A stretch of 64,000 bases of DNA, taken from Phytopythium helicoides. Taxonomy: Eukaryota; Oomycota; Peronosporomycetes; Pythiales; Pythiaceae. A model generated the notes under the pieces. It made no database searches, was not told the origin of the DNA, and saw nothing but the letters and a program-made list of their open reading frames with translations. Of the stretch, positions 1-11,282 are shown piece by piece (position 1 is the stretch's first letter; each line of letters starts with the position of its first letter). The position numbers were made by a program, and so were the translations under genes. Location of the stretch: assembly GCA_024867545.1 (NCBI GenBank), contig JANFNE010000005.1:1426001-1490000 (forward strand), written 5' to 3'.

Positions 1-570
1 TCGACAGGTAAATCAGAGCCCTTACGGTCATCAAATCCATCAAGCGTGTCAATCTCATGAAGAGGCAGCCAGACGCAGCAAAAGCACTCACTTGGCGCGA
101 GCGATCGTGCCGTTGACCTCGTTGCGCGCCTGCTGCAGCGGCTTGCCCATCTGAGCCGAGATGTCGGCAGCGATAGGCTCAATGTTGGCGGCAAGCTCGT
201 CGATCCACTTGTTGCACAGCGCCTGGCGCTCGGCGAGCGGCACATGAGCCCACTCGCGCTGCGCGCGCACGGCCGCGTCCACCTTGGCATGCGCCGTCTT
301 GGCCGAGTCATACGCCACCTCGCGGAACGTCTCGCCCGTGTACGGGTTGTCCACCTTGACGCTGCATGCACCGTCGGCGTTAGCAGTGTCGCCCTTGGAT
401 CTTCCACTCGAATCAGCCGAGCGTACGAGGCGGCGGCGGAGAAGCTGCGCGCGGCCGCGGGCTGGGCCACCTAGCGATCCAAGCAGCAAACGCGCAGGCA
501 GTGAGCACGGAAGCAGTCGAGGCGCAAGGCTCGCAGGCTCACGCACCTTCTTGGACGCGAGGCGCAGCAT
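1..570 (-). CDS. Aldehyde dehydrogenase, N-terminal exon (gene runs off the left end)
   Basis: The first exon (about 92-570) encodes an Arg/Ser/Leu-rich, acid-poor leader of about 60 residues that looks like a mitochondrial presequence. The start of an NAD(P)-dependent aldehyde dehydrogenase domain follows: NPYTGE at the beginning, then a helical stretch with LAERQALCNKWIDEL and QMGKPLQQARNEV. The family oxidises aldehydes to acids. The exon closes at a good donor, GTGAGT (complement of 86-91), and the catalytic Cys and Glu lie outside the window. The start at 570 is the first Met of the open frame. The substrate cannot be told from this fragment. The family call rests on the conserved N-terminal domain pattern. 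The exact start and the mitochondrial location are inferred. Confidence 0.75.
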
Positions 571-1259
571 GGCGAGGGAGGAGAGCGGTCGGCCGGTGGG
601 CGAGGCGGAGCGGATCGGAAAGTGGTCAAAAGATCAGGCGAGTTTTGGCCACTCGCGGCGCAGGGGCGATCTCGCGTGGGCCACACCACGAAGGTGATGC
701 GCGCTGCATCACGCGCGTCAGCAACCTGGAGAGACCGGTGTTTGATGGATACGAAGGCAAGAGAGCCGGGCGTTGAGAGCCGCGTGCCCATCGGGCAGGA
801 AAACAGCTGCGCATGGATACAAAGTCCTCGTGATTCACGTTCACGAGTCGTGAACGGCGGCGGCGCGTGGTTGAATGAGCTCGCGGAATGAGTCCACAGC
901 GCTCGCAGCAGGTCGCGAGTTGCAGGCGCTGGCTGCTCGTGCGCTGCGTCCAGAGCCGCTTCGGCGAATGCACGCACAGCTGCAGAATTTTAGAGTACAG
1001 TGCTGCACCAATGGAGGAGCTGCTGCAGCTTTGCAGCTTTGCAACAGCTTGCAGCATTGCGCATTCGCCGGCTGGAGCTGCTCGCTTGCAGCCTGCGCAT
1101 GAGACAGAACATTTTGCCTTCCAAGCAACTCGATAGTCGTCAACTCCAGCCACGGCACCTGATTGGTCCAATGCCGATGACACCCATTGGCTAAAATTAA
1201 AAAATCAGTTTCACACCGATCCGTACCGGTATCTTGCTCGGTGATGACGGAGCCGCCGC
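571..1259. other. Divergent intergenic region, ALDH / glutamine amidotransferase
   Basis: No supported gene lies here. The open frames crossing it have no recognisable domain and look like GC-rich chance frames. Around 1010-1095 there is a low-complexity run built from repeated TTGCAGC/GCAGCTTTGC words. CCAAT-type elements occur at 1162-1190, followed by an A/T-rich patch (1191-1206) before the amidotransferase start. Confidence 0.6.
1162..1190 (+). promoter_or_regulatory. Cluster of CCAAT/ATTGG boxes
   Basis: ATTGG (1162-1166), CCAAT (1168-1172) and ATTGG (1186-1190) sit within 30 bp, about 70-100 bp before the proposed amidotransferase start. CCAAT boxes at this distance are classical NF-Y sites. 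Their function here is inferred from position only. Confidence 0.35.
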
Positions 1260-2474
1260 ATGCGCACTCGCAGATCTGCTCGGCCCCTGCACTCGCCATG
1301 GCTCTCCGCTCGCTGCGCTCCTCGCTGCGCCCGCTGGCGGCGCCCTGCGGCCGCCCGCGCGCTCTCGTCGGCGGCCGGCGCGTCGCCGCTGTCGGTGCTC
1401 GTCATCGACGGCTACTCGCCCGACGGCCGCGCCGACCTGGAGGCGGGCGGCGCCAGCACGGCCGGCAAGCTCTACCGCGAGCTCATGACCAAGTCCACGC
1501 CCGGCGGCAACGTCGCCTGCGACATCGTGTACCCGGCCGACAGCGACTTCAAGGCGCCCGACCTGTCCAAGGTTGGCTCGCGGTGCTTGCACGGAATGAC
1601 CGCCTGGACGACCAGGAGGCTGACGCAGTGAATGCCTGTGGCCCTGACAGTACCACGCCGTCGCCTGGACGGGCTGCTCGCTCACGATCCACGACGCCAC
1701 GGACGTGCGCGTGACCAAGCAGATTGAGTTCGCCAAGCAGATCTTCGAGCACGGTGAGCTGTGAGGCCCGACGCAGCTACGAGAGAGGGAGCGAGGGCTG
1801 ACACGACTGCTTGCTGCAGGCGTGCCGCAGTACGGCAGCTGCTGGGCCGCGCAGATCGCGGTGGCGGCGGCCTGGCGGCCACTGCGCCAGCAACCCGCAC
1901 GGCCGCGAGATGGGCATCGCGCGCAAGATCGCGCTGTCGCCCGAGGGACGCGCGCACCCCATGTTCGAGGGCAAGCCGTCGGTCTTTGACGCCTTCACGA
2001 GCCACAACGATGAGATCACGCACATGCCCGCGGGCGGCCTTGCGCTCGGCGGCAACGACTTCACGTCCGTGCAGGCCGTGGCTGTGCGCCACCTGAACGT
2101 GAGTTTGCCCGAGTCGTGACCCTAGTCTTCTTGCTGGAAGAATCAAATCTAATGATGCGAATGCCAAACATGCGAACAGGGCGACTTCTGGGCCTGTGCA
2201 GTACCACCCCGAGTACGACCTGCACGAGCTTGCGCGTCTAACCTACTGCCGTCGCCAGAAGCTCGTGGACCTGGGCTTTTTCGCCGACATGAAGAGCGCC
2301 GACGAGTACGTGGATGATCTCGAGAACCTGCACATTGACCCGAGCCGCTACGACATCGCGTGGCGTCTTGGCATCGACGCCGACGTCATGGACGAGACCG
2401 TCCGCCACTGCGAGACGCGCAACTTCATCAAGTACCTTGCGCTGCCTTACAAGGCTCTCGTCGAGGGCAAGTAG
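1260..2474 (+). CDS. Class I glutamine amidotransferase-like protein (two frameshifts)
   Basis: Four exons fit: 1260-1571, 1651-1753, 1820-2098 and 2180-2474, with GT-AG junctions. The protein begins with an Arg/Ala-rich leader that could target mitochondria, followed by VLVIDGYSPDG. It has the nucleophile motif YGSCWAAQIA and the QYHPEYD motif that supplies catalytic His and Glu. This is the Cys-His-Glu triad of class I glutamine amidotransferases, which release ammonia from glutamine. A C-terminal segment of about 80 residues follows the triad. Two extra single T bases break the frame, at about 1873 and 2195. Removing both gives a spliced coding length of 987 nt, an exact multiple of three (328 residues). 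The partner synthase or acceptor is unknown. It resembles stand-alone amidotransferases of the GMP-synthase-like type. Confidence 0.75.
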
Positions 2475-2697
2475 AGCCTTACAGTAGCACTCGTTCACCA
2501 ATCGGTCGCGAGAATGGAGCTCAGCAATTGTGGCATCATGTCAATCCAGCGATAGACTTGGAGGCCATCATTGAATGCCATGCAGTGGATACAACAGAGT
2601 GGCAGTTGCTTTCCAAAGTTTACCAACGAAGAGCTACCAACAGAGACTATGCAATGCAAACTCAAGGTCAGAGGGGAGAGAGAGCATCTCGAGGCGT

Positions 2698-4061
2698 CTA
2701 CTTGCCACCCTTCTTCTTGGCAGCCTTCTGCATCTTGACAGCCTGCACATTGACCTTGTTCTCGCGCACGAACGGCAGATACGTGATACCGCCCATGAAC
2801 GGGACGAGCACCTCAGGGACCTTGACGCCATTCTCGTCCTGGTAGTTCTCGAGGATGCAGCACACCGTGCGCGTGGACGCGCACAGCGTCGAGTTGAGCA
2901 TGTGCACGTACTTCTTCTCACGCTCGTTGGCCTTCTTGACGCCGCAGCGGATCTCCATGGCGCGCGACTGGTAGTCCGTGCAGTTGGACGCCGACACGAG
3001 CTCGCGGAACTCCTTGTACGCCGGGAACCACGCCTCCAGGTCGTACTTCTTGATGGCGGCGTTGTTGAGCTCGCCCGACACAATGTTCACGACGCGGTAC
3101 GGCAGGTTGAGAGACTGGTAGAACTCCTCGGCGTGACGGAGCATCTCCTCGTGCATCTCGTTCGACTTCTCGGGCTCCGTGATGCAGAACTGCTCGATCT
3201 TGTCAAACTGGTGCACGCGGAAGATGCCCCACGTGTCCTTGCCGTGCGAGCCGGCCTCCTTGCGGAAGCACGTCGAGAAGCCGCCGTAGCGCAGCGGCAG
3301 CGAGCTCTCCTGGATCCACTCGCCCTTGTGGTAGCCGCAGATGGGCTGCTCCGAGGTGGCGATGAGGTACTTTTCGTCCTCACCGATGACCTTGTAGAGC
3401 TGCTCGTCAAAGTCGTCGAGCTGCGCGACGGCGCCCATCATCTCCTTGTTCATGAAGAAGGGCGGCTTGAGCATCTTGTACTGGGCCTTCATGAGGAAGG
3501 CCGTAGCGTACGACATGAGCGCCTGCTCGAGCAGGAAGCCGTAGCCCGTGAGGAAGTAGGCGCGGTGGCCAGCAACGTTGACGCCGCGCTCAGGGCTCGT
3601 AGCCGTCGATGCGGTGCAGCACCTCGTGGTGGAAGTGCAGGCCCGTCCTTCTGCTGCGGCGTGCCCCAGGTCTTGACGACCACGTTGTCGTCCTCGTTGC
3701 TCGAGATGGGCACGGAGGGGTCGACGATGTTGCCGATCTTGGTGAGCTCCTGGTCGACGACGAGCTTGAGCGCGTCGGCCTCCTTCTTCATCTCGGGCAG
3801 CTGCGCGGCCAGCGCCTTGCGCTCCTCGCTGAGCGCCGAGAAGTCCTGCTTGGCCTTGCTCAGATCCTTGATCTGCGCCTGCAGCGCGTTCATCTTCATG
3901 CTCACGGTCTCCACTTCGCCCTGCTTGCGGCGCCAGTCCTCGTCCAGCGCCACCACGCGATCCACCAGGTCCACGTCCGCGAAGCGCTTCTGCTGGTCGG
4001 CGCGCACGGCAGCGGGGTCGCCGCCGCGCTCCTTGCGCAGCCGGTTGATGTCGATCGGCAT
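2698..4061 (-). CDS. SARS1: Seryl-tRNA synthetase (two frameshifts)
   Basis: This is cytosolic-type SerRS, which charges tRNA-Ser with serine. The N-terminus (MPIDINRLRKERGGDP) leads into the long antiparallel coiled-coil arm (about residues 30-110) that grips the tRNA variable arm. The class II core follows, with motif 2 around FRKEAGSHGKDTWGIFRVHQ and motif 3 ending CILENYQ. The C-terminus is lysine-rich. No intron is needed. The frame is broken by two extra bases, near 3592 (an extra A, T in the coding strand) and near 3641-3644. Subtracting both leaves 1,362 nt, that is 453 residues, a normal length. The start at 4061 gives the standard N-terminus. CSN6 lies downstream on the same strand. 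Confidence 0.93.
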
Positions 4062-4430
4062 GCTTCTCCGCCTGCTGCTTGGCTCTCTCTACTCCCGCGC
4101 GCGCGTCCCTGTCCTTGGCCGCAAGTCGGATTGTGTGGAGTGGCCTCGGGGAGCCCACGTGGCTTCTGTTAGAGTTCCAATTTGCTAGGCAGAAAAATAT
4201 GGTGTCGATATGTCGGTTACGGGTTGATACACCTCGCCGTGGGTACATGGGGCCGCAGCTATGAAGGATTCTTGTGGCCGGCAGATGGAGACCGCCAAGG
4301 TCTCAAGGGCGGAACAATCCAAGCGGCATGCGTTCGCAAGGGCTGGACTACTTTCCATTCACCTTCTGCAACGAATGAATGACGATCCACTACGTAGACG
4401 TCGCCTTTCCGCTCATACGTTCGACTTGAC
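4062..4430. other. Intergenic region between SerRS and CSN6
   Basis: This 369-bp stretch lies upstream of SerRS and downstream of CSN6, both on the minus strand. It should contain the SerRS promoter and the CSN6 3' UTR. I see no convincing gene or conserved motif in it. Confidence 0.6.
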
Positions 4431-5787
4431 TCAGAGCATCGTGCCTCGCTGGTGGTGCCGGTCCTGGGTCGCCGTGAACCGGTCGATGACTGCGTTCGTG
4501 TTCGTCGCGCCCTTGGTCAGACTCGCTAGGTACGCCACGAGCATCGCATCGTTGTACTCCTGAGATTGATATAAAGAGGGTGAGGTCATCGCTTGTCATC
4601 CCAATGGACACGAGGCGCACGCACCTGCGAGAAGGCCGCCTCAAACTTGTCGGAAGACATTGCCGGCAACTGGTTGCAAATACTAGAAATGTGGCGCAGC
4701 AGGTTGTAGTCGATCGGCGCATCACCTGAAGACGAACGCCGACACGTGAGCCAGTCGGAAATCAAAACGGGCGGGGCCGACAGAAACGCACCATTCTTCA
4801 TGGCGTGCAAAAACTTGACGAGCGTGTCCACTTGCCGATCGAGCATCTTGACAGCGTCGCGGACATTGCTCAGGTACGGGTGCACTGCGCACAGAAAGCG
4901 ATAGATTAGCATCCGAGAAAGCGATGTGAGTGAATGACAGCCATCGTACGTGCAGACTTGCTGCTATCGCCAATGGGTGCAATCTTTGAAATATGATCGA
5001 TGGTGATGCCTTCCGTCTCGGACGTCTCGATCTTGAACGGCGTCTGGACAAAGATCATCTTGGGCGTGCCGTTGAGCACATGCAGCTCCGACTCAAAGAG
5101 CGAGATGGGCAGTTTTTTCTTGGTGCTCGGGCCGCGCAGCTCGGGGTCCAGCAGCAGGAACAGCGGACTCTCGTTGAACTCCATGACCTGCCGCGGGCAA
5201 AATGAAGAAAGGATGTGAGATGGCGCTCCAGATGTCACTGACCTTGCGCGCAGCTTCAAGTCACTGACCACGCGGTGAATCTCCACGTCCTCTGGGCTGG
5301 CCTTGGTGCCGACCGTGTACCACCCGAGGAACTCAAAGCCCGGGAACACCTGCGCGTCTACAGCCAGCACGTCCGTCAGGACGTGAGTCTGTCGCGTCCG
5401 TCAGTCCGCGTCGCATCCACCCACACTGCTGCGTGCGGGAGGTGAGGAACTCCTTGTCGATCTGCACGGCGCCGTCCACGACGTCGTACTTGATCTCGAA
5501 CGAGTCGTATACGGCCACGTCGAGTCCGTTCTGCACGCCGAAGAGCGCGCCGATCGCGCGCGGCGGGTCGCCCTCAGGCCGGTCGCGCGCCGCACTTGTG
5601 GCGCGTGTGGTGGTCCGCCACGTTGACCACCACGAGCGGGTGGATCTGCACCTGGCGCTCGCCGCCGCCCGCCGCCGCCACCCGCCGCGCCGCCTCCCGC
5701 TCCCGCGCGCGCCTCGTCTGCCTGCAGCATGACCTCGTCCTCGTGGGCCTCGTGCGCCTCGGCGCTCTTCATCTCGGCGTCCTCCAT
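4431..5787 (-). CDS. CSN6: COP9 signalosome subunit 6, MPN-domain protein (two frameshifts)
   Basis: Six exons (5425-5787, 5269-5357, 4950-5187, 4792-4884, 4625-4725, 4431-4559) join in phase. Subunit 6 is the non-catalytic MPN partner of CSN5 in the complex that removes NEDD8 from cullins. Visible landmarks are QIHPLVVVNVADHHTR at the start of the MPN domain, ALFGVQNG, FEFLGWYTVG and NESPLFLLLDP. The C-terminal helical part contains VKMLDRQVDTLVKF and LPAMSSDKF. As expected for CSN6, no JAMM metal-binding motif is seen. The first exon carries two extra bases, one near 5576 (T in the coding strand) and one in a G run near 5668-5670. Without them the total is 1,011 nt and 336 residues, close to animal CSN6. 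The acidic, Gly-rich leader before the MPN domain is poorly conserved. Confidence 0.9.
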
Positions 5788-6042
5788 GCCCCGGCGCGAT
5801 CGCGATCCAGGAGGCCGGCCGAGAATAGTCCGCGCCGCGCTAAGTGCGATGTCGTGTGGTCCACCGTAAAAAGACGGTTCAAGGCGTTCAGTCTTGGCGT
5901 CGTATAGTGGGGCCAAGAGCGGCGCGGCCCCGCATTCGACGACGACGAGGCAGGCGGCGGCCGGACGACGGGAGCCGCTCGCCCGCTCGCCGCTCTCCCC
6001 CGCGCTCCGCAGGCAACGCGCTCGGCGCAATCCTGGGCCGCG

Positions 6043-9000
6043 ATGGGCGACCAAGTGCCGGACGAGCTCATCTGGTCGCTCGACGTGCGTGCGCTCCAAC
6101 TCGCCATTCGCGCGGCCGCTGACGTGGTCGGACTGACCTCTCGTGCTCTTCCGCGACTGCCGCAGACGCTCCTCACGAAGGACCGCGGCGCCAGGGCCGA
6201 CGCGGACATGGACCTCATGCGCGCAAGCGTCTACGCGCAGGGCGCGGCCGACGTCGAGAAGGACATGGTCTTCGGCCACCGACCGCGGCGCCGTGTCGTA
6301 GACGTCGAGGAACAGGAAGACGACGACGCCATGCGCTACACGCAGCGGGACACGGCCGCCAGGTACAGCATGGACGACTTCGACGACATCTCCATACAGG
6401 AAGTGCACCCCGCCAACTGGAGCGACCACACGCGCATGTACAGCTCCATGGCCTCGGTCGGATACTACCAACGCTCCACCAGCCTCCAGAGCTTGAGCGA
6501 GGACGGCACCGACCGGTCCGTGTCCATGATCTCCGAGGACGACGCGCCTTCGTTCCCTGCAGCCAGCGGCGGACTACCGTCGATCGCCTCGTCGCCCTCG
6601 CTGCTCCCGTCCGCGCTGGGTTTGACCTCGTCGTCCTCGTTGCAGCAGCCGCGGTCGGTGCGGCGCGTGAGTGACGGCGACCAGATCAGCTATGACGAGC
6701 GTATCGAGGCGACACTGGCCGGAGGAATGACCCGGTCCCTGATGGTCGCAGAGCACGATCGCGTCGCGCAGATGAACGCGCGGCAGTTCACAATCAACGA
6801 CCTAGCGCATTTTGACCCTCAGTTCGGTCGGGAAGTGTTCCTAGCGCAGCTCGGTGCCGGAATGATCGAGCGCGACGACTCGTCGAGCCACCGGGCGCTG
6901 ACGTCGCTGCGAATGTCCATGCGTCAATCGAGCGCTGTCGTGGACTTGGGTGGCGAGACCGGGGCGATTATTCGTCAAGGCTGGGTGTACAAGCGCGGAG
7001 AGGTCATGCCGAGCTGGCATAAGCGCTGGTTTACGCTACGCCGCATGTAAGAGCTCGTATGACTGGCCTGCAGCTAATAGCCACTAACCATCATGCTTGT
7101 GAGATCAGGTCCATGGACCAGTACTGACGTACGCCAAGGACAAGACTGAAAACTCACCGACGAAAACAATTGACCTGAGCTCCACGACTCGATGCGTCAT
7201 CACCTCCAAGCCGTCATCAGCAAACACACTTTCGTCATCGTCAATTTCAACCTCATCATCCTCCCATCGTGAACACGAGTTCCGGCTGCTCACATCTGCT
7301 GACGCTGGCTGTCGGGAATACTATCTAGCGACTTCTTCTAGCTACGAGCTGACCGAGTGGGTGTGCGCGCTGCAGGCAGCAGTTCACGCGGGCAATAAAT
7401 CTGCAGTGGATTCCGGAGGGGCCGCGACGGATCTCCAGCATCTTTGGCGCGAGATCGGACTGCAGGGACTTATCGTTCGTTACGGTGTTCGGAAAAGCAG
7501 CTCAAGGAATCATCTGCAGACGCGCGTGCTGGAACTCAATTTTGCCGAGCAGACTATGACAATTTCTCGAAGAGGAGAGACCTTGACATCCTGCCACTTT
7601 TCGCACATTGATGGTGCAACAGTGAGCACTTCGTCTTCTTCTCACAGCTCCGGTGGTTTTGGGCATCACGCTACTAGCACCGCTGCATCGCTGGCGTCGC
7701 GCGCGCTCAAGGGCAAACACAGCAGATCTCATAACACCAACAGCAGCGGCGGCAGCGGCAGTGGAAATGATATGCACGGATTGCTCATTACATTTTGCGC
7801 AACCGATTCAAACGGCCCTGGCAAGAACTCTAACAAACCGTGGCCGCTCTTCCTGGATACACGAGAAGCTCGAGATAGTCTATACTCACTACTGCAGAAG
7901 ATCGTTGAGAACTCGGTGACAGGTGCAGATCTTGAGCAGCGGTGTACGCGGTTCACACTTCGAACAGGCCGAATGGAAGTCAAGAATGCAGGACCGCACG
8001 GAACGCTCAAGGGTAAGCTTGTCGCTTGCTTGCACGAGAGCTCTCTCGTGCTTTACCCGCTGGATGCGTTCGTTAGTGAGAAAGCAGACAAGAAGCAGCT
8101 CGGGTCATCGGATAGTATCAATAGTGGCCATGATGCAGCGTGCTCTTCTTCGGCTTTAGACATGCGTCAGTCGACGATACAATCTTCTGGAATCGCGATG
8201 ACGGCCAAGATGGCAGCCACAATTGCGACAGTGACAGGATCTACTCGACCATGGTATGTGCTGCCGCTGCATGGACTGCATGTGAGCAAGCAGGAAGAGA
8301 AGCGGGTATTCGCAGTTGGACGCTTCGTGTTCCAATGCTCTTCGTCCCGTGAGAGTCGCGCGTGGTACGAAGCTGTCAGCGCCGTCATGTGTCTTCCGGA
8401 GGAAATTGTTGACATCGAGCTGAAGGAGCGTGGCAAGATCCGGTTTGCCTTCCAGTCATCAGTCAACCGTCTACGGCTACTACAGAGTGCGCGCGTGACG
8501 CACGACGTTGGTGCCACCAACACGGACACCGTGAAGCCACGTGACTACGGCGCAATGGAGCTCATGTTGCGTGTGTTGTGGTCACGCGTGTTCTCAGAGC
8601 ACGAGTACACGTCGAATTCAGATCCGATGTGGCTAGAGCTCGGCTTTCAGCGTGGTGGACCGGCGTCTGATCTACGAGCAAGCGGCCTCCTGGGTCTATA
8701 CTGTCTTACCTATTTCGCGACGCGCTTCCCCGGGGGCGAGTTCCAGCGCATCTTGACTCGTACACGACACGGTGTGAGCACGGGCAACATGAAGAGCTAC
8801 CCGTTTGCAATCGCGTGCATCAATGTATCGTCAATTCTGATGGAGGTGCTTGGGCTCGGCGTCGCTGGAAGTCATTCTGAGAGCTGGTCGCCGAGTGCTC
8901 GTCGCACGTACGCGCTGTTTGTATCCCAACGAGCTACGAAGCGGTCGAGTTCGGCGAACACAAGGCAGCACCGCGGTCTCACGATGCTAGCAGAGACCAA

Positions 9001-9358
9001 AAAGTCGCTTACCATGTACAAGTCATGGGACGAGATCGTGGACGACGCCGAGAACCACGTGTTCGAGTCTATGTTTTGCGTGCTCTTCCCGGTGCTCGAC
9101 GCGTTGTTCGTCGAGATGGGGGCGGTGAGTCATTTCTTGGTCGACTGCGGTGATTGTGGCGAATCCTGACGAATCGGTCGTTGCTGTGTAACATAGGGCT
9201 ACATGGAGTTTGGGCAGGTTGTCGGCGCATTCCGACGGCGACTGGGCGAGATCTTTGATGCTCGGCCTACGAGTCTACGAGCACTCGAGGAGCTCGCGAA
9301 CGAGCCGGTAGAAGGTGTGCTGCTAGTGCCGACCATACCAACCAGGTCGGCCAAGTGA
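6043..9358 (+). CDS. PH-domain and ELMO-domain protein
   Basis: Exons are 6043-7046, 7109-9124 and 9197-9358, about 1,060 residues. The first 300 residues are Ser- and acid-rich and probably disordered. A pleckstrin homology domain begins at GWVYKRGEVMPSWHKRWFTL and ends at ELTEWVCALQAAV. Two further PH-like segments follow. The last 250 residues fit an ELMO/CED-12 domain (MWLELGFQRGGPASDLRASG, GLLGLYCLTYF, then helices ending EFGQVVGAFRRRL). ELMO proteins work with Rac or Arf GTPases in cytoskeletal and membrane control, and PH domains bind phosphoinositides. The splice between the first two exons does not keep phase (phase 2 into phase 0), so one base is probably missing near 7109-7115. The exact partner GTPase is unknown. 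Confidence 0.75.
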
Positions 9359-9689
9359 TGAAGTCAATTAGCGGTCGACAAGTAGACTGCGCGTAGTCCG
9401 CAAAGACAGTAACGATAGTGAGAGCTTCTACGCTCTGTTGTGTTCGTCGACGGTCATCAATCCGATCCAGCGCCGGCTCCAGTTGGCACGCCGCGATGCT
9501 ACTCTCGCCGCGCGAACCAGACAGTCGTCAGCCCCTATGGCATCCACTCATCGCTTCGCTGAGGCGCACTGCAACGTGAGCTTGCCAATCGCGCGGGTCA
9601 CAGCGTCCAGCCCTCGGCCGTCCCATCTCATGTCATGGGTGTTCTCCGTATCATCTCACAACCGATTCCACCCTCCTCGCCGCAGACCG
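9359..9689. other. Intergenic region before the DUF2817 gene
   Basis: This 331-bp stretch lies between the ELMO gene stop and the start at 9690. The frame of the next gene is open upstream to 9438, but that part lacks signal-peptide character and is taken as leader sequence. No other feature is seen. Confidence 0.5.
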
Positions 9690-11054
9690 ATGGTTTCTCC
9701 CTGGCCGGCGCTCGCGGCGCTGCTGCTGGCGCTTGCAGTGCACGCGCACCACTTCTTCGGTCCGCTCGACTCGTACGCGTTCCTGCCGCGCGCGCTGCTG
9801 CCCGCTGGCGACGCGGAGGCTGAGCGCCACTTCCGCGACTCGTACTACCAGGCGCGGGCACTTTTCCGGTCGCGAGCGGCTGCGGTGGAGCACGCGACGC
9901 TCTACTCGCTCCCGCTGCCGGAGCTGCAGGCGCTGGACCTGTCGATCGACGTCGCGGTCGTGGGCGGCCCCAGGCGTCGAGCAGACCGCGTGCTGCTGCA
10001 CATGTCGGGCACGCACGGCGTCGAGGGCTTCGCAGGCAGTGCGATCCAGTCCAAGCTGCTGGAGCGACTGGCCGACGACTCGGCCGGTGAGAGCGGGGAG
10101 GAAAGCCTGCCGACGCTTGTGCTCGTGCACGCCGTCAACCCCTTCGGCTTCTCGCAGGTACGCGTCGCTGCGGCTGGCATGCGTGCATGTTGTCGCCCAC
10201 AGTGACTAACACTAAGCGATGAGCAGCTCCGGCGCTTTAACGAGCACAACGTGGACCTGAACCGCAACTGGATGTCGCCTGGAGAGTTCTCTGAGCGCAT
10301 GGCGCAGGACCCGAATGCCTACGGATACATGGACGTCTACGATATGCTGAACCCGCCGCTGGGGGCCGAGTCGTGCGGGAGCGATTGGACGTTCTGGCCC
10401 CGAACGGTGCGCTACCTCCTTGCCAAGGGCTTTGGTGCCATCAAGAAGGCGGTGGTGAGCGGCAACTACCACTTCCCGAGTTCGCTCTACTTTGGCGGCA
10501 AGGAGCTCCAGCCGAGCCTCGTGCTGCTGGACGCGTTCCTTCGCACCCACGTGTTCGACAAGGGCTCGATCGACAAGGTCGGGATGATCGATGTCCACAC
10601 GGGTCTCGGGGCCCCAGGCGTGGACACGTTGATGCTCCAAAATGATGCGAACATATCGCTTGCTCGCAAGGTGTTCCCGATGGCCGACAACTCGAACGAC
10701 CGCGTCGTGCCGGTGAGCAGCGATGAGAGCGGCGTGTCGGACGGCTACGACTCGGTCACGGGGCTGACGACGGACGGCGTCTCGGCCCTTCTGCGGGAGC
10801 TCTCTGGCCAGTACCAGCGCGGCGAGGACCTGCTGTTCACACAGGAGTTCGGCACCGTGCCGGGCGTGTTCGTGCTACGCGCCATGATCGACGAGAACGC
10901 GCTGTTCGTGGCGAACGCGACGACGTGCCGGCTGCCGGCCGCCCAGGCGTTGCGCGACGTGTTCTACCTGCACCAGAGCGCGTCCTGGAAGCGCAGCGTG
11001 CTCGCGCGCGGGCTCACGGTGTTCGACCAGCTCGAGGCGCATCTGAAGGCGTGA
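9690..11054 (+). CDS. Secreted DUF2817 (M14-like) metallopeptidase
   Basis: Two exons (9690-10157 and 10227-11054) give 431 residues. The start at 9690 is chosen because it gives a clean signal peptide: MVSP, a Leu/Ala-rich hydrophobic core, then VHAHHFF. The rest matches DUF2817, a relative of zinc carboxypeptidases: MSGTHGVEGFAGS carries the expected zinc-binding His and Glu, VDLNRNW the substrate-binding Asn-Arg, and MIDVHTGLG the third zinc His. It is probably secreted or in an endomembrane lumen and cleaves or deacylates small peptides. The natural substrate is not known for the family. Domain membership is firm; catalytic activity is inferred from the intact motifs. Confidence 0.85.
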
Positions 11055-11253
11055 GGCGCGAAGTGTAGCCATGCAGTGTAGCCATGCACTTCAACGATCT
11101 CTAAATAGTGACGTGTCACTGCGATCATTCATTTGGATAGGTTTTGGCATGCGGTTGGCAAGTATCGACCGTTGATTGGCTGAATCTCGTGGGTGGCTGG
11201 AGGCCGCCTCCCCGCCAGTCACGCGCTGGCGCTGCCCGCCGGGCTTCCATTCG

Positions 11254-11260
11254 CCATTTC
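11254..11260 (+). promoter_or_regulatory. Initiator-like element before RPL7A
   Basis: CCATTTC at 11254-11260 fits the oomycete initiator core YCAYTYY and lies 23 bp before the RPL7A ATG. An ATTGG box at 11175-11179 lies further upstream. The assignment is by consensus and position only. Confidence 0.35.
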
Positions 11261-11282
11261 GAGTGACCAAGCCGAACCAAAG

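Noticed and set aside
2575..4188. Long plus-strand open frame (537 codons) over SerRS
   Set aside because: It is the antisense of a strongly conserved gene, with a Leu/Arg/Val-rich chance composition typical of GC-rich shadows.
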